Positions 7,079 to 15,331 of a stretch of DNA of 64,000 bases are shown here, in pieces (positions within the stretch are counted from its first letter, which is position 1; the number at the start of each line of letters is the position of its first letter). Both the position numbers and the translations under genes were made by a program. The DNA comes from Imperialibacter sp. EC-SDR9 (GTDB taxonomy: Bacteria > Bacteroidota > Bacteroidia > Cytophagales > Cyclobacteriaceae). The notes below the pieces were generated by a model, which saw nothing but the letters and a program-made list of their open reading frames with translations, ran no database searches and had not been told where the DNA came from. Location: positions 1 to 64,000 of the forward strand of contig NZ_LR701600.1 in NCBI RefSeq assembly GCF_902498805.1, given 5' to 3'.

Positions 7079-7176
7079 GGATCAGAGATAATTGAAGATG
7101 TGTCCTTTTTAGAACTTCCTATTGATTGTATAGCGCCGAAATATTGGCGTAATGCTTGCGTTTGAATTTTCAATCA

Positions 7177-7203
7177 TATATATTTAAGAAAATTAAATAT
7201 ATA
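7177..7203. promoter_or_regulatory. Inverted repeat directly before padR (probable operator)
   Basis: A perfect 11-bp inverted repeat: TATATATTTAA at 7177-7187 and TTAAATATATA at 7193-7203 with spacer GAAAA. It ends 3 bp before the padR start codon. PadR proteins generally repress their own operon by binding palindromes at the promoter, so this is a good candidate autoregulatory site; the AT-only arms mean chance or a promoter role cannot be excluded. Confidence 0.55.
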
Positions 7204-7206
7204 ACA

Positions 7207-7563
7207 ATGTCATCATCTGAATTCATCAAAGGGACGCTGAAGACCATTATTCTGAAGCTCCTTGCCGAAAACAAGCAAATGTATGGGTATGAGATTAGCC
7301 AGAAAGTGGAGGAGCTTTCTGCCAGCGAGATCAAACTGACCTATGGGGCGCTTTACCCTGTGCTCTACAAACTGGAGAATGAGGGGCTGCTGGTTGCCGA
7401 AACCGAGGTGGTGGACGGAAGGGCCAGAAAGTACTATTCTCTTACGCCACAAGGAGTGGAGTTGGCAAAGGTAAAAGTGTCGGAATTACAAAAATTCACG
7501 GAAACATTGAAAAACATACTGCTGCCTGCACCTAACATAAGCCTAGAGGTATGGGGAGTTTGA
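7207..7563 (+). CDS. PadR-family transcriptional regulator
   Basis: A 118-residue winged-helix repressor. Motifs: SEFIKGTLKTIILKLLAEN, the YGYEISQKVEE helix, LTYGALYPVLYKLENEGLL (recognition helix and turn) and the wing with RKYYSLTPQG. This is the short PadR subfamily that dimerises by its C-terminal helix and responds to small ligands or stress (family knowledge). The ATG at 7207 is chosen because the KGTLKTIIL core normally starts about eight residues in. Its last 13 bp overlap the next gene, a membrane protein, implying translational coupling. In Bacteroidota this two-gene pair (PadR plus a membrane protein with a PadR-linked N-terminal domain) recurs. Confidence 0.93.
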   Translation: MSSSEFIKGTLKTIILKLLAENKQMYGYEISQKVEELSASEIKLTYGALYPVLYKLENEGLLVAETEVVDGRARKYYSLTPQGVELAKVKVSELQKFTETLKNILLPAPNISLEVWGV

Positions 7564-8738
7564 GTAAAGAGCAGCTGCAGGCCATCAGAGATTACCTTGC
7601 CCGCCAGGGTATGACCTACAAGCCTCTACAGGATGAGATGCTTGATCATGTTTGCTGCGACATAGAAAAGCTGCTAGCATCCGGGCAGCCTTTTGATGCT
7701 GCCTGGCTGGCAATCACTACGGAGATACCTCCAAAACAAATTCAAACTATACAATTAGAAACCATGGAAACAATGAACAAAAGAGAATCGCTCTCGAAGT
7801 GGTTTGCCTACCTTTCGTTTTTCCTGCTTTTCGCAGGATCGGTATTTAAGCTGATGAAGTTTCCCGGTGCCGGGCAGATGCTCATCGGATCATTTATAGC
7901 CATTGCGCTTGCGTTGATCAGCGGATCTACGTTCGGAATGATAGCCAATAAAGAAAAGAGGGGAGGGTGGCTGCTTGTAGCAATCCTGGTGGGAGTGCTG
8001 CTGTTTCTGGCGTCATTTACTTTTCAAATCCTGCACCTGCCAGGAGCTATTGAGCTGAGAACAATGGCCGTGGTGGCACTGTGTTTATCTTACTCTATTT
8101 CTTTTTTCTACCTGAGAGGCAACGAGAACTATCTGTTGCCCTGGCTTCACGAAAGGTATACGCCAGCTATTGAAAGATTTATTTTCATATTATTTGCAGC
8201 AGTATTTGTGTTGAGAATGCCTTCGCTGACGTTGGGGTACGAAGATTTTGTGTCTCGAATTTTGCTGGTTATTACCATTGCTACTGCCGGGCTACATTTC
8301 CATGCACTAGCTTGGCATACTTATAAAACGAGTGAAAAACCGACGTTGATCTACTCAGTCGGGCTTTCAGTTAGCATCATCTGCTTCCTCCTGCCAGCGC
8401 TGATGGGCTTTTTGAGTTTGCCAGTTCGGGCTGGGCTCATGGTTGCCTTTTGGCCAATCGCTGGAGCCATTGTTGCAGTGAGGTCACAGGAAGGCAATAT
8501 GAGAGTGGCGGCCTTTTTTTCTATCGGCCTTATAACACTCATTCACCTGCTATCGGCGCTGGCCAGTAGCGAGGTTTTGCCCGCTGCCCTGAACGCATTC
8601 TCTTTTAATGGAATAGTTTTAATGATTCTGTTGGCCGTGTTAGTGGTCTTCAGGAAGAATCCCTTTTTCAGGATGTATCTTCTGATTGTTGTTAGCCACT
8701 ATCTGTTTATGTACCCCTGGGAGCTGGGGCTTTGGTAA
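7551..8738 (+). CDS. Polytopic membrane protein coupled to PadR
   Basis: A 395-residue protein. Residues 1-75 are soluble and helical, including LQDEMLDHVCCDIEKLLASG, a segment resembling the small N-terminal domains found in PadR-linked membrane proteins. From about residue 85 to the end there are roughly ten hydrophobic segments (for example FAYLSFFLLFAGSVFKL, LLVAILVGVLLFLASFTF), so it is an integral inner-membrane protein. No transporter signature was recognised. It overlaps padR by 13 bp and is probably controlled by it. A strong hairpin follows at 8748-8783. Confidence 0.7.
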   Translation: MGSLSKEQLQAIRDYLARQGMTYKPLQDEMLDHVCCDIEKLLASGQPFDAAWLAITTEIPPKQIQTIQLETMETMNKRESLSKWFAYLSFFLLFAGSVFKLMKFPGAGQMLIGSFIAIALALISGSTFGMIANKEKRGGWLLVAILVGVLLFLASFTFQILHLPGAIELRTMAVVALCLSYSISFFYLRGNENYLLPWLHERYTPAIERFIFILFAAVFVLRMPSLTLGYEDFVSRILLVITIATAGLHFHALAWHTYKTSEKPTLIYSVGLSVSIICFLLPALMGFLSLPVRAGLMVAFWPIAGAIVAVRSQEGNMRVAAFFSIGLITLIHLLSALASSEVLPAALNAFSFNGIVLMILLAVLVVFRKNPFFRMYLLIVVSHYLFMYPWELGLW

Positions 8739-8747
8739 AATTTGTAA

Positions 8748-8788
8748 ATGCTGGTTTTGAGTCGTCAGCCTCAAAACCAGCATCTGTT
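8748..8788. terminator. Terminator between the membrane protein and doxX-like genes
   Basis: ATGCTGGTTTTGAG (8748-8761) and CTCAAAACCAGCAT (8770-8783) form a perfect 14-bp stem with an 8-base loop, followed on the plus strand by CTGTTTTT. It lies 9 bp after the plus-strand stop codon and just before the end of the minus-strand DoxX gene, so it probably serves mainly the plus strand. Confidence 0.8.
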
Positions 8789-8789
8789 T

Positions 8790-9257
8790 TTAATAGGAAT
8801 GGGCCTGCTCAGTTATTACACGGGACAAGTATTTGTCGGCAGAGTATCTGCCACCTCCAGAAAGGAGCAGAGCAATACTCATTCCCAGCCACAGGATGAA
8901 GAACTCAATCCCTTCTCCAGGCTGATTTCCATACCAGTTCATAAAAAAACCATATTGCAAGTGAGAGGTCGTAACAATTCCTATCGCAAGCAAAATGTAG
9001 GCGGCAGCTAAAATTCTTGTGGCAAAACCGGCCAGTAGAACAATAGAGCCTAACGCCTCCAGGAGGATCACCAGGAAGCCGAGCAGCCAGGGCAAGCCAA
9101 CGGTCTCAGTAAAGTAGGCCATCGTACCTTCGAAGCCATAGCCGCCAAACCAGCCGAACAGCTTTTGTGCTCCATGAGGAAAAATGACTCCAGCTAGTAA
9201 AAGCCTGATAACCAGGTTGTTCCACGAGCTTGTTGTTTGAAATAACTTCGTTTTCAT
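8790..9257 (-). CDS. DoxX-family membrane protein
   Basis: A 155-residue integral membrane protein with four predicted hydrophobic segments. The family pattern is clear: VIRLLLAGVIFPHGAQKLFGWFGG near the start, with HG-x-QKLFG typical of DoxX, then GLPWLLGFLVILLE and GSIVLLAGFATR. Family members are linked to quinone/thiosulfate redox metabolism or to oxidative stress, but most have no known activity. The start ATG 9255-9257 is chosen because the upstream extension is hydrophilic and overlaps the SnoaL gene. It lies 11 bp after that gene and is probably in the same operon. Confidence 0.88.
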   Translation of the reverse strand: MKTKLFQTTSSWNNLVIRLLLAGVIFPHGAQKLFGWFGGYGFEGTMAYFTETVGLPWLLGFLVILLEALGSIVLLAGFATRILAAAYILLAIGIVTTSHLQYGFFMNWYGNQPGEGIEFFILWLGMSIALLLSGGGRYSADKYLSRVITEQAHSY

Positions 9258-9268
9258 AGCACTGTGCT

Positions 9269-9622
9269 TTAGGATCCATAATAGAATTTCTCCCGAACGA
9301 TCTGTCCGTTTTTCCACTCTTGAACGGAGACCTGTGTGTAGTTGCGCACGCCCCACTCCCGGTGTGTGTAGTCGTAGTGCCATTCTACCATTGTTGAGTT
9401 TTCTCCTATGGTCACTTTCAATGGTCTGGCTCCTCTGAATTCGATGATCGCTCCGAAAAACTCTTCTTCCCGCTTTCTGTTTGCGGTCTTACCCACAGTG
9501 GGCTTCGTTTCATTTTCCTGCATCACTACATCCTCATGGTAGTACCTTTCGAATGCTTCCATGGCTTTGCCCTGAAGAATCAGATCGTTCAGGTCGCTGA
9601 TTTTTTCCAACAATGTTGACAT
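9269..9622 (-). CDS. SnoaL-like (NTF2-fold) protein
   Basis: A 117-residue protein of the NTF2-like superfamily, to which polyketide cyclases, ketosteroid isomerases and many ligand-binding proteins belong. It starts STLLEKISDLNDLILQGKAMEAFERYY, followed by HEDVVMQENETKPTVGK (the usual cone entrance) and beta strands ending QEWKNGQIVREKFYYG. ATG 9620-9622 is preferred over 9649. Located between a Crp/Fnr-type regulator and a DoxX gene in the same direction; a stress-responsive set is plausible but inferred. Confidence 0.8.
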   Translation of the reverse strand: MSTLLEKISDLNDLILQGKAMEAFERYYHEDVVMQENETKPTVGKTANRKREEEFFGAIIEFRGARPLKVTIGENSTMVEWHYDYTHREWGVRNYTQVSVQEWKNGQIVREKFYYGS

Positions 9623-9719
9623 ATCACTTTGTGTTTTTGTGAGGCACAAAGTTCCGGCAGGCGATGCTGGTGGAAAATAAACCAGATTAAAAAGGGATGT
9701 TAAACTAGGTTAATAGGCT

Positions 9720-10304
9720 CTACTGTTCGTGAATGAGCTGGCTACGAATTTTGCTTAAAAACTCCTTGGTGATACCAAGGTAAGAAGCGACCATATACTG
9801 TGGCACACGCCGCTCTATTTGCGGATATTTTTGCCGAAAGGCCAGGTACCTTTCCCTGGCAGGAACGCTCATGCTTTGCACTATTCTATCTTGCGAGGCC
9901 ACAAAAGCGTTTTGAATAATGATCCTAAAGAACCGTTCGAGCGATGGAATTTTCTGGTAAAGTTCTTCAAGTTTTTTATGATGGAATTGAACCAACTCCG
10001 TATTTTCCAAGCATAGCACATTGTAGTCGGCAGGCCTTTGCTTGATAAAGCTACCCAAATCGGTTACCCACCAGTTTTCTATTGCAAACATGGCAATATG
10101 CTCGTGACCTTCCGGGTCTATGTAAAAGGACTTCACACAGCCCGATAAGACAAAGTTTTCAAATTGGCAGATATCTCCTTGTTGCACGATGTATTGGCCT
10201 TTCAGGTACCGTCGCCGATTTACGTTTGCCAGAAGTAGCTCTTGCTCTTCGATAGTCAATGCCACATACCTGGCGATATAATCAAACAGCGGCTGTATGT
10301 TCAT
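9720..10304 (-). CDS. Crp/Fnr-family transcriptional regulator
   Basis: A 194-residue protein. Residues 20-115 form a cyclic-nucleotide-binding-type beta roll (YLKGQYIVQQGDICQFENFV, GCVKSFYIDPEGHEHI); the C-terminal helix-turn-helix is QYMVASYLGITKEFLSKIRSQL at 168-190. No four-Cys iron-sulfur cluster motif is present, so it is not a true FNR. Bacteroidota have many such regulators of unknown effector. It precedes the SnoaL-like and DoxX genes by about 100 bp in the same orientation and may control them. A separate palindrome before the haemoglobin gene could be a target of some Crp/Fnr member, not necessarily this one. Confidence 0.9.
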   Translation of the reverse strand: MNIQPLFDYIARYVALTIEEQELLLANVNRRRYLKGQYIVQQGDICQFENFVLSGCVKSFYIDPEGHEHIAMFAIENWWVTDLGSFIKQRPADYNVLCLENTELVQFHHKKLEELYQKIPSLERFFRIIIQNAFVASQDRIVQSMSVPARERYLAFRQKYPQIERRVPQYMVASYLGITKEFLSKIRSQLIHEQ

Positions 10305-10391
10305 TTTACTTTAGGTTGACTCAGTAACTGATAAACGTAATTTTTGGCTTGGGGATTAGCTCGTTTTCAAACCACGGATTCTGGTGGTGCG

Positions 10392-11876
10392 TTACGACCT
10401 AAGTCTACTCCAAACCACCTTTACTAGTTCATTCACATCCGGTGAAATTCTAAAAAGAAGGACGGCCCCGCCAAATAGGATCGTAATCATTGTGGATCGG
10501 ACAAAAATATCCAAAAATACATTTGAGAAGGAGGGAAGGTAGAGCCCTGCAAGTAGAACCAACGCTGAAATAAAAAGCATTCCTACATTTTTCCATGTGA
10601 ATGGCTGAACGCCGAGTTTCACCCACACAAAAATCATCTTCACCAAATTGTAAATGAAAAGAGAAATGGCGGATGCCCAGGCGGCACCGTCAATGCCGTA
10701 GAGCGGAATAAGCCACAAGTTAAGCATGACAGCCAGGATAGCCAGGATCACCAACGACGCTACGTTGAACCTGAAGTATTTTGACATCACAATGATCTCT
10801 CCGTTCAGGCTGAAAGTCATGTCCAGCAGTTTGCCCAAACCGATGATGTTCACCACGGTAATCCCCTGGATGAAGGCTTCGTTGTTGGGAACCAGTGCAA
10901 AAATGGAATTGAGGTTGGCTGCAATGCCAATGTAAAGCAGTGATCCAGCGATCATCTGGTTGATGGACACCTTTTTGTACAACTTGTCAATTTCCACCAT
11001 GTCGTGCTTGTCGAAAGCCCGAGAGATGAGTGGTGTCGTTATCTGCGTCAGTGCCCGGCGGGGCATTTCAATCACCACAGCGATGTAAAAGGCAGTGGTA
11101 TAGATGCCATTCCAGCTCAGGCCTATCATTCCGCTGATCATAATCTGATCAATATTCAAGATGATGAAAGAACCGCCGGCACCCAGCAACGCATACATGC
11201 TGTAGACCATCATTTCTTTAAGTTGAGGTCTCTCAAAAGTGGAAAAGGAGAACTTGAGAGAAAGCTGCTGGCGGTAGGCAAGGTAGCCCAGCAGGTAAAG
11301 CAGCGATACGCCGTAGACAACAATCATGGTGTAAACCATGACAGGAAAAGTGATGATATTCAAGGCATAGAGGAGTACAGTGATGCTCGTGCCTATCCTC
11401 ACCAGCACTTCCTTGGCAAAATTGGCGGCCACAATTTTCAGCAAAGCACGAGAATACCCTTCTGCTACCGCCTGAAACGACATGACCAGCAGCACAGCCA
11501 GGATCACCCACTGATAATCGTTGACCAGGCCAGACTCTTTGGCGAAATAGGCCGTGATAGGCTCTCTGAAGATATTGTAAAGCACAAGTGTGATCAGGTA
11601 GCCCAACGTTACCCCAATGAACCCAAAGGCCAGCAGTTCGCCAGGGCCGTTTTTCTTTTTTTCGAACGCCGGATAGTAACGAACGGTGCACTGTGCGAGG
11701 CCAAGCTGGGCCAGGGGCAGCAGGAGGAAGGCGGCACTTGGAATAAGCCGTACCAGACCAATTTCCTCCGGCGTCAGAAATTTTGGAAACAGGATGAGCA
11801 CATTGACATAGCCAATCACCACGCCCACATACGTGAGCACAGTTGTGATAAAGCTCTGCCGGATGACTACGCCCAT
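10392..11876 (-). CDS. Wzx-like polysaccharide flippase (MATE/oligosaccharide-flippase superfamily)
   Basis: A 494-residue protein with about 12-14 hydrophobic segments, starting VVIRQSFITTVLTYVGVVIG and including the typical FLTPEEIGLVRLIPSAAFLL block. The family moves lipid-linked glycan units across the inner membrane. It sits last in a tight minus-strand operon with a methyltransferase (2 bp gap) and a glycosyltransferase (3 bp gap further up), which supports a role in exporting the same surface glycan. Substrate unknown. No membrane segment appears to be missing. Confidence 0.88.
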   Translation of the reverse strand: MGVVIRQSFITTVLTYVGVVIGYVNVLILFPKFLTPEEIGLVRLIPSAAFLLLPLAQLGLAQCTVRYYPAFEKKKNGPGELLAFGFIGVTLGYLITLVLYNIFREPITAYFAKESGLVNDYQWVILAVLLVMSFQAVAEGYSRALLKIVAANFAKEVLVRIGTSITVLLYALNIITFPVMVYTMIVVYGVSLLYLLGYLAYRQQLSLKFSFSTFERPQLKEMMVYSMYALLGAGGSFIILNIDQIMISGMIGLSWNGIYTTAFYIAVVIEMPRRALTQITTPLISRAFDKHDMVEIDKLYKKVSINQMIAGSLLYIGIAANLNSIFALVPNNEAFIQGITVVNIIGLGKLLDMTFSLNGEIIVMSKYFRFNVASLVILAILAVMLNLWLIPLYGIDGAAWASAISLFIYNLVKMIFVWVKLGVQPFTWKNVGMLFISALVLLAGLYLPSFSNVFLDIFVRSTMITILFGGAVLLFRISPDVNELVKVVWSRLRS

Positions 11877-11878
11877 GG

Positions 11879-12421
11879 TTATTTACGACGGGCCTCGATA
11901 ATGTAATACCTTGGGATGATTTTTCGTAGCATAGGTCGGATGCCCGGAGTAAGCACTACTGTTTTCCATTTTTCTCTTCGGACAATTTCCCACCCGGCTT
12001 TGTCGAGCAGCCAGTCAAACTGCCAGTCCTCAAACTCGTGAAAATGCTGGTCCCAAGGATCATTCTTATTTCTGTATGCCTTGCTGAATGGCATTTGAAG
12101 GGGAATGGAAGCGTAAACTTTTTCGGCTTTGATGGCTTTGAGGACACTCAGGGGATTTACGAGGTGCTCAAGTATTTCGAATGCGGTAACGGCGTCGTAG
12201 CCGTCCAGTGCAACTGTCTCCGGCAGCTCATCAAGGTCTTCTCCTTTCGTATTTGATACCTGATAGCCCTTCGCTTCAAGAAATCTGGAAAGATCGTTTG
12301 GGATGCCCAGATCGAGAATTTTGGCTGGTGGATTCAGCCCGTGCGACATAAAGCCCAGGGTTTTCTTAAATCGATCTTTTTTGGCGAGCTCTTTCTCTCT
12401 CGCCTTTATTCTTTGAAACAT
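11879..12421 (-). CDS. Class I SAM-dependent methyltransferase
   Basis: A 180-residue enzyme. The SAM-binding motif is reduced: KILDLGIPNDLSRFLEAKGY (about residues 34-53), with D-L-G-x-P in place of the usual D-x-G-x-G. Motif II/III are visible as GYDAVTAFEILEHLVNPLSVL, and FHEFEDWQFDWLLDKAGWE follows. ATG at 12419-12421. It lies between a glycosyltransferase (3 bp) and a flippase (2 bp), so it probably methylates a sugar or lipid-linked intermediate of surface-glycan synthesis. The altered glycine-rich loop raises some doubt about SAM affinity. Confidence 0.8.
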   Translation of the reverse strand: MFQRIKAREKELAKKDRFKKTLGFMSHGLNPPAKILDLGIPNDLSRFLEAKGYQVSNTKGEDLDELPETVALDGYDAVTAFEILEHLVNPLSVLKAIKAEKVYASIPLQMPFSKAYRNKNDPWDQHFHEFEDWQFDWLLDKAGWEIVRREKWKTVVLTPGIRPMLRKIIPRYYIIEARRK

Positions 12422-12424
12422 TTT

Positions 12425-13651
12425 TTAAGCAATTGATTGGTAATAGTTAACAAGAATCCCGGAATCGGTATCCCAATTGTATTTGCCTTCTAATGTAGCT
12501 CCGAGTCCGTTTTTTGCCAACTTTTCTGTCAAAATACGATTGTTGTAAAGTTCTCTCACTTGCGAAGCAAAATCCTCAGCATTGCCTGCCTGAAAAACTT
12601 TGCCAGCCTCGGTGGTTTCGACGACCCGCTTTAGCGGTTTGCAAGAGCTAACGATGACGGGCCTTCCCACCATCATGCACTGAAAAAGCTTGTGCGGGAT
12701 GGTGTGGTCGGTATGTGGATTGCTGTTATGCGGAATCAAATTGATGCTTGCATTTTTCATGAAGGAAAAGAATTTGGAGAATGGCTGATATCCCAATAGT
12801 CTCACGTTTGCTTCAATATCAAACTCAGCGCAAAGTCCGCCCAGGTAGTTTCTAACGGCGTCATTCATAGAGCCCGCTACTACCAACTTGCAGTCTTTGA
12901 TGTCCTTCAGGTATTGCATACCTTTTACAACAGTATCTACTCCGCGGTGTGGCCCGACATTTCCGGTATAAGTGATGATGAATTTTTCTTTCCAGTCTTC
13001 ATACACCTCGGGGTCGTCGACCTGTTGAATGAAGTCCGATTGCTCAGTATTGGAAACGACCGAGAATTTTTCATTCTTTTCTCCGCTCACTTCAATCATC
13101 CTATCTCTCATTTCATCTACGACCGTAATGACATGATCGGCTCGTTTGATAGCATTGATCTCATAGCCGGACCATTTCTTATAGTTGAAGAAGATATTGT
13201 TTTTAAGTCGAATAAAAGGATTTCTTCTCCATTCGAACCAGACAGCGAGGGCTTCAGGATAGTTTTCATGCAAATCAAGCACTTTAGTGGCGCCGAACTT
13301 TTCGGCAAGACTAAATGCAGTATAAGCAAGTGGCAGGTCGTGAACATGTACCGCTGCAAAAGTATGCTGGCGGACTAGCTTTCTGGCCCTGTGAGAAAAT
13401 ATCGGATGCTTCCAAAAGGTAGCAATTACGATATCCCATACGCCTTTTTGAAAAGTACTGGAGTCCGTTGCTACCCGGTGAATGAAAAGCCCGTTTTCAA
13501 GCCTCTCATCCGAAGGCTGGGTGGCATTCTTCCTGAGGCATAGTAAATGTACTTCAAATCCTGCCTTCAGCAGGGCGTCCGACTCTTTGAAAACCCTTAT
13601 GTCGCCAGGATAGGGTTCGTTTAGAAACATCAAGATTTTCTTTACAGGCAT
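12425..13651 (-). CDS. Glycosyltransferase family 4 protein
   Basis: Retaining GT-B transferase, 408 residues from the ATG at 13649-13651. The start MPVKKILMFLNEPYPGDIRV gives the N-terminal loop, VLDLHENYPEALAVW is an acceptor-side motif common in Bacteroidota GT4 enzymes, and the donor-binding half shows FIITYTGNVGPHRGVDTVV and KLFQCMMVGRPVIVSSC. An in-frame ATG at 13672 would add seven residues and run into the divergent wecB region; the shorter form is preferred. First gene of the glycan operon continuing through 10392. Donor and acceptor unknown. Confidence 0.87.
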   Translation of the reverse strand: MPVKKILMFLNEPYPGDIRVFKESDALLKAGFEVHLLCLRKNATQPSDERLENGLFIHRVATDSSTFQKGVWDIVIATFWKHPIFSHRARKLVRQHTFAAVHVHDLPLAYTAFSLAEKFGATKVLDLHENYPEALAVWFEWRRNPFIRLKNNIFFNYKKWSGYEINAIKRADHVITVVDEMRDRMIEVSGEKNEKFSVVSNTEQSDFIQQVDDPEVYEDWKEKFIITYTGNVGPHRGVDTVVKGMQYLKDIKDCKLVVAGSMNDAVRNYLGGLCAEFDIEANVRLLGYQPFSKFFSFMKNASINLIPHNSNPHTDHTIPHKLFQCMMVGRPVIVSSCKPLKRVVETTEAGKVFQAGNAEDFASQVRELYNNRILTEKLAKNGLGATLEGKYNWDTDSGILVNYYQSIA

Positions 13652-13716
13652 TTCTTTCTTACTTCGTGTCAAAATTCAGTTTATTTTTTTCAATAACCCA
13701 ATCCTTTTTGGCAAAC

Positions 13717-14805
13717 ATGAGACTGGTATTAGTGGCAGGGGCCAGGCCCAACTTTATGAAGATCGCCCCGCTTATCAAGGCAATCAAGAAATTTCAAGCT
13801 GAGCGCAAGGAGTTATCTTTTCAACTAGTTCATACGGGCCAACACTACGACTACGCCATGAGCAAGTCTTTTTTTGACCAGCTCGAAATTCCTGAGCCAG
13901 ATGCTAACCTGAATGTAGGCTCTGGTACGCAGGCTGCCCAAACGGGCAAGATCATGATGGCATTTGAAGAGTATTTGACATTTCATCCATGCGACCTAGT
14001 GATCGTTGTTGGAGACGTCACTTCCACCATGGCTTGTACGATCGTTGCAAAAAAAATGATGATCAAACTGGCGCACGTTGAAGCTGGCCTTAGGTCGTAT
14101 GATATGGCCATGCCGGAGGAAATAAATAGAATCGTGACAGATTCGCTGGCCGACTATCTTTTCACTACCACCGAATGGGCTTCTGCGAACCTGGTGAAGA
14201 TGGGCGTGCCGAAGGAGAACATTTTTTTTGTGGGAAACACCATGATCGACAATCTTATTCAGAACCTGGACAAACTACAATCGCCAGAGGTGTGGAATAG
14301 GGAAAGCCTATCGGCCAAAAACTACTATCTCCTTACGCTACACCGGCCATCAAATGTTGATGATCCGAATAACCTGGTCGATATCTTATCTTTCTTAAGT
14401 AAAAACTTAAAAGACCGAAAGATTATTTTTCCGGTACACCCTCGAACCAGGACAAAACTTCAACAAGCCGGATTTCCTGAAGGGGCGATTGTGTACGAAC
14501 CACCTTTTGCTTATTTCGAATTTATGTTTCTGGTGAAGAATGCGATTGGGGTAATTACCGATTCTGGCGGTATCCAGGAAGAAACCACGTACCTAAAGGT
14601 GCCCTGCATTACACTCCGAGAAAACACAGAGAGGCCTGAAACAATCGATGTTGGAACCAATGAGTTGGTGGGTTCTGACCGAAAGAAGTTGATTGAGTGC
14701 ATAGAAAAAATTGAGTCAGGAAAATCGAAAAAAGGGGCAATACCGGAATTATGGGACGGAAAGGCTGCGGAGCGAATTATAACTAAAATTTTACTTCTAA
14801 ATTAG
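13717..14805 (+). CDS. wecB: UDP-N-acetylglucosamine 2-epimerase (non-hydrolysing)
   Basis: Interconverts UDP-GlcNAc and UDP-ManNAc for surface glycan synthesis. From ATG 13717 the protein has 362 residues, the family length. Motifs: VAGARPNFMKIAPL (residues 6-19), VHTGQHYDYAMSKSFF, VVGDVTSTMACTIVA, VEAGLRSYDMAMPEEINR, FVGNTMIDNL and the C-terminal ITDSGGIQEETTYLKVPC with the UDP-contacting residues. An in-frame start at 13666 would add a 17-residue tail that is not conserved. The divergent glycosyltransferase start is only 65 bp away, so the two promoters overlap. UDP-ManNAc could be a substrate for that cluster. Confidence 0.95.
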   Translation: MRLVLVAGARPNFMKIAPLIKAIKKFQAERKELSFQLVHTGQHYDYAMSKSFFDQLEIPEPDANLNVGSGTQAAQTGKIMMAFEEYLTFHPCDLVIVVGDVTSTMACTIVAKKMMIKLAHVEAGLRSYDMAMPEEINRIVTDSLADYLFTTTEWASANLVKMGVPKENIFFVGNTMIDNLIQNLDKLQSPEVWNRESLSAKNYYLLTLHRPSNVDDPNNLVDILSFLSKNLKDRKIIFPVHPRTRTKLQQAGFPEGAIVYEPPFAYFEFMFLVKNAIGVITDSGGIQEETTYLKVPCITLRENTERPETIDVGTNELVGSDRKKLIECIEKIESGKSKKGAIPELWDGKAAERIITKILLLN

Positions 14806-14827
14806 CCGACATTTTGTACTTTTATCT

Positions 14828-15331
14828 ATGCTAAAAAGTATTTTGCTTGTCGGCTGTATTTTTTCAACAGTCAGCCTATGTTTTGGTCAGGCTGTTTCCA
14901 TACAGACGCTTAACTCAGGAGGGGCGCCCAGCCTCGTCAGTTCAGGCAACCTGACGGTAGAATGGTCAGTAGGAGAATCATTTACCAATGTCTATTCTAT
15001 AGGGAATCTTGTTGTTAGTGAAGGATTTCAGCAATTCCAATTTGTGGAAATTCCAGCAGGGGCAAGCCGTATTTTATCGAAGGGTATTAAGGTTTATCCC
15101 AATCCGTTTTCAGATTTTATTGTTTTAAAGACCACCGAATGGGATATGCTCAAGCAGCATCCTGTGAGTGCCAGGGTTTATAGCACCTCAGGCAATATTG
15201 TGCTTCAAAAAACTTTTTTGCAAGATGAATTTTTGCTGGAAACATCCGCCCTTTTGCCAGGACTATACCTGATAATGCTGGAGCAAAATGGTAAGCTTCT
15301 TTCAATTGAAAAAATGACGAAATTAAAATGA
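14828..15331 (+). CDS. Exported protein with T9SS type A sorting domain
   Basis: A 167-residue protein. Residues 1-21 are a signal peptide ending LCFGQA. The middle (about 22-75) is a beta-rich segment, SIQTLNSGGAPSLVSSGNLT and VEWSVGESF, seen before many short T9SS C-terminal domains. The C-terminal 75 residues are a type A sorting domain: KVYPNPFSDFIVLKT, ARVYSTSGNIVLQK, and LLPGLYLIMLEQNGK. It would be moved across the outer membrane by the type IX system and then cleaved and attached or released. No enzyme domain exists, so it may act as a small surface protein. It begins 22 bp after wecB and overlaps the next gene by 4 bp. Confidence 0.85.
   Translation: MLKSILLVGCIFSTVSLCFGQAVSIQTLNSGGAPSLVSSGNLTVEWSVGESFTNVYSIGNLVVSEGFQQFQFVEIPAGASRILSKGIKVYPNPFSDFIVLKTTEWDMLKQHPVSARVYSTSGNIVLQKTFLQDEFLLETSALLPGLYLIMLEQNGKLLSIEKMTKLK

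Noticed and set aside
11004-11906. A 300-codon open frame on the plus strand
   Set aside because: It lies entirely opposite the Wzx-like flippase, has low-complexity His/Gln-rich content and no recognisable domain; it is a shadow frame.
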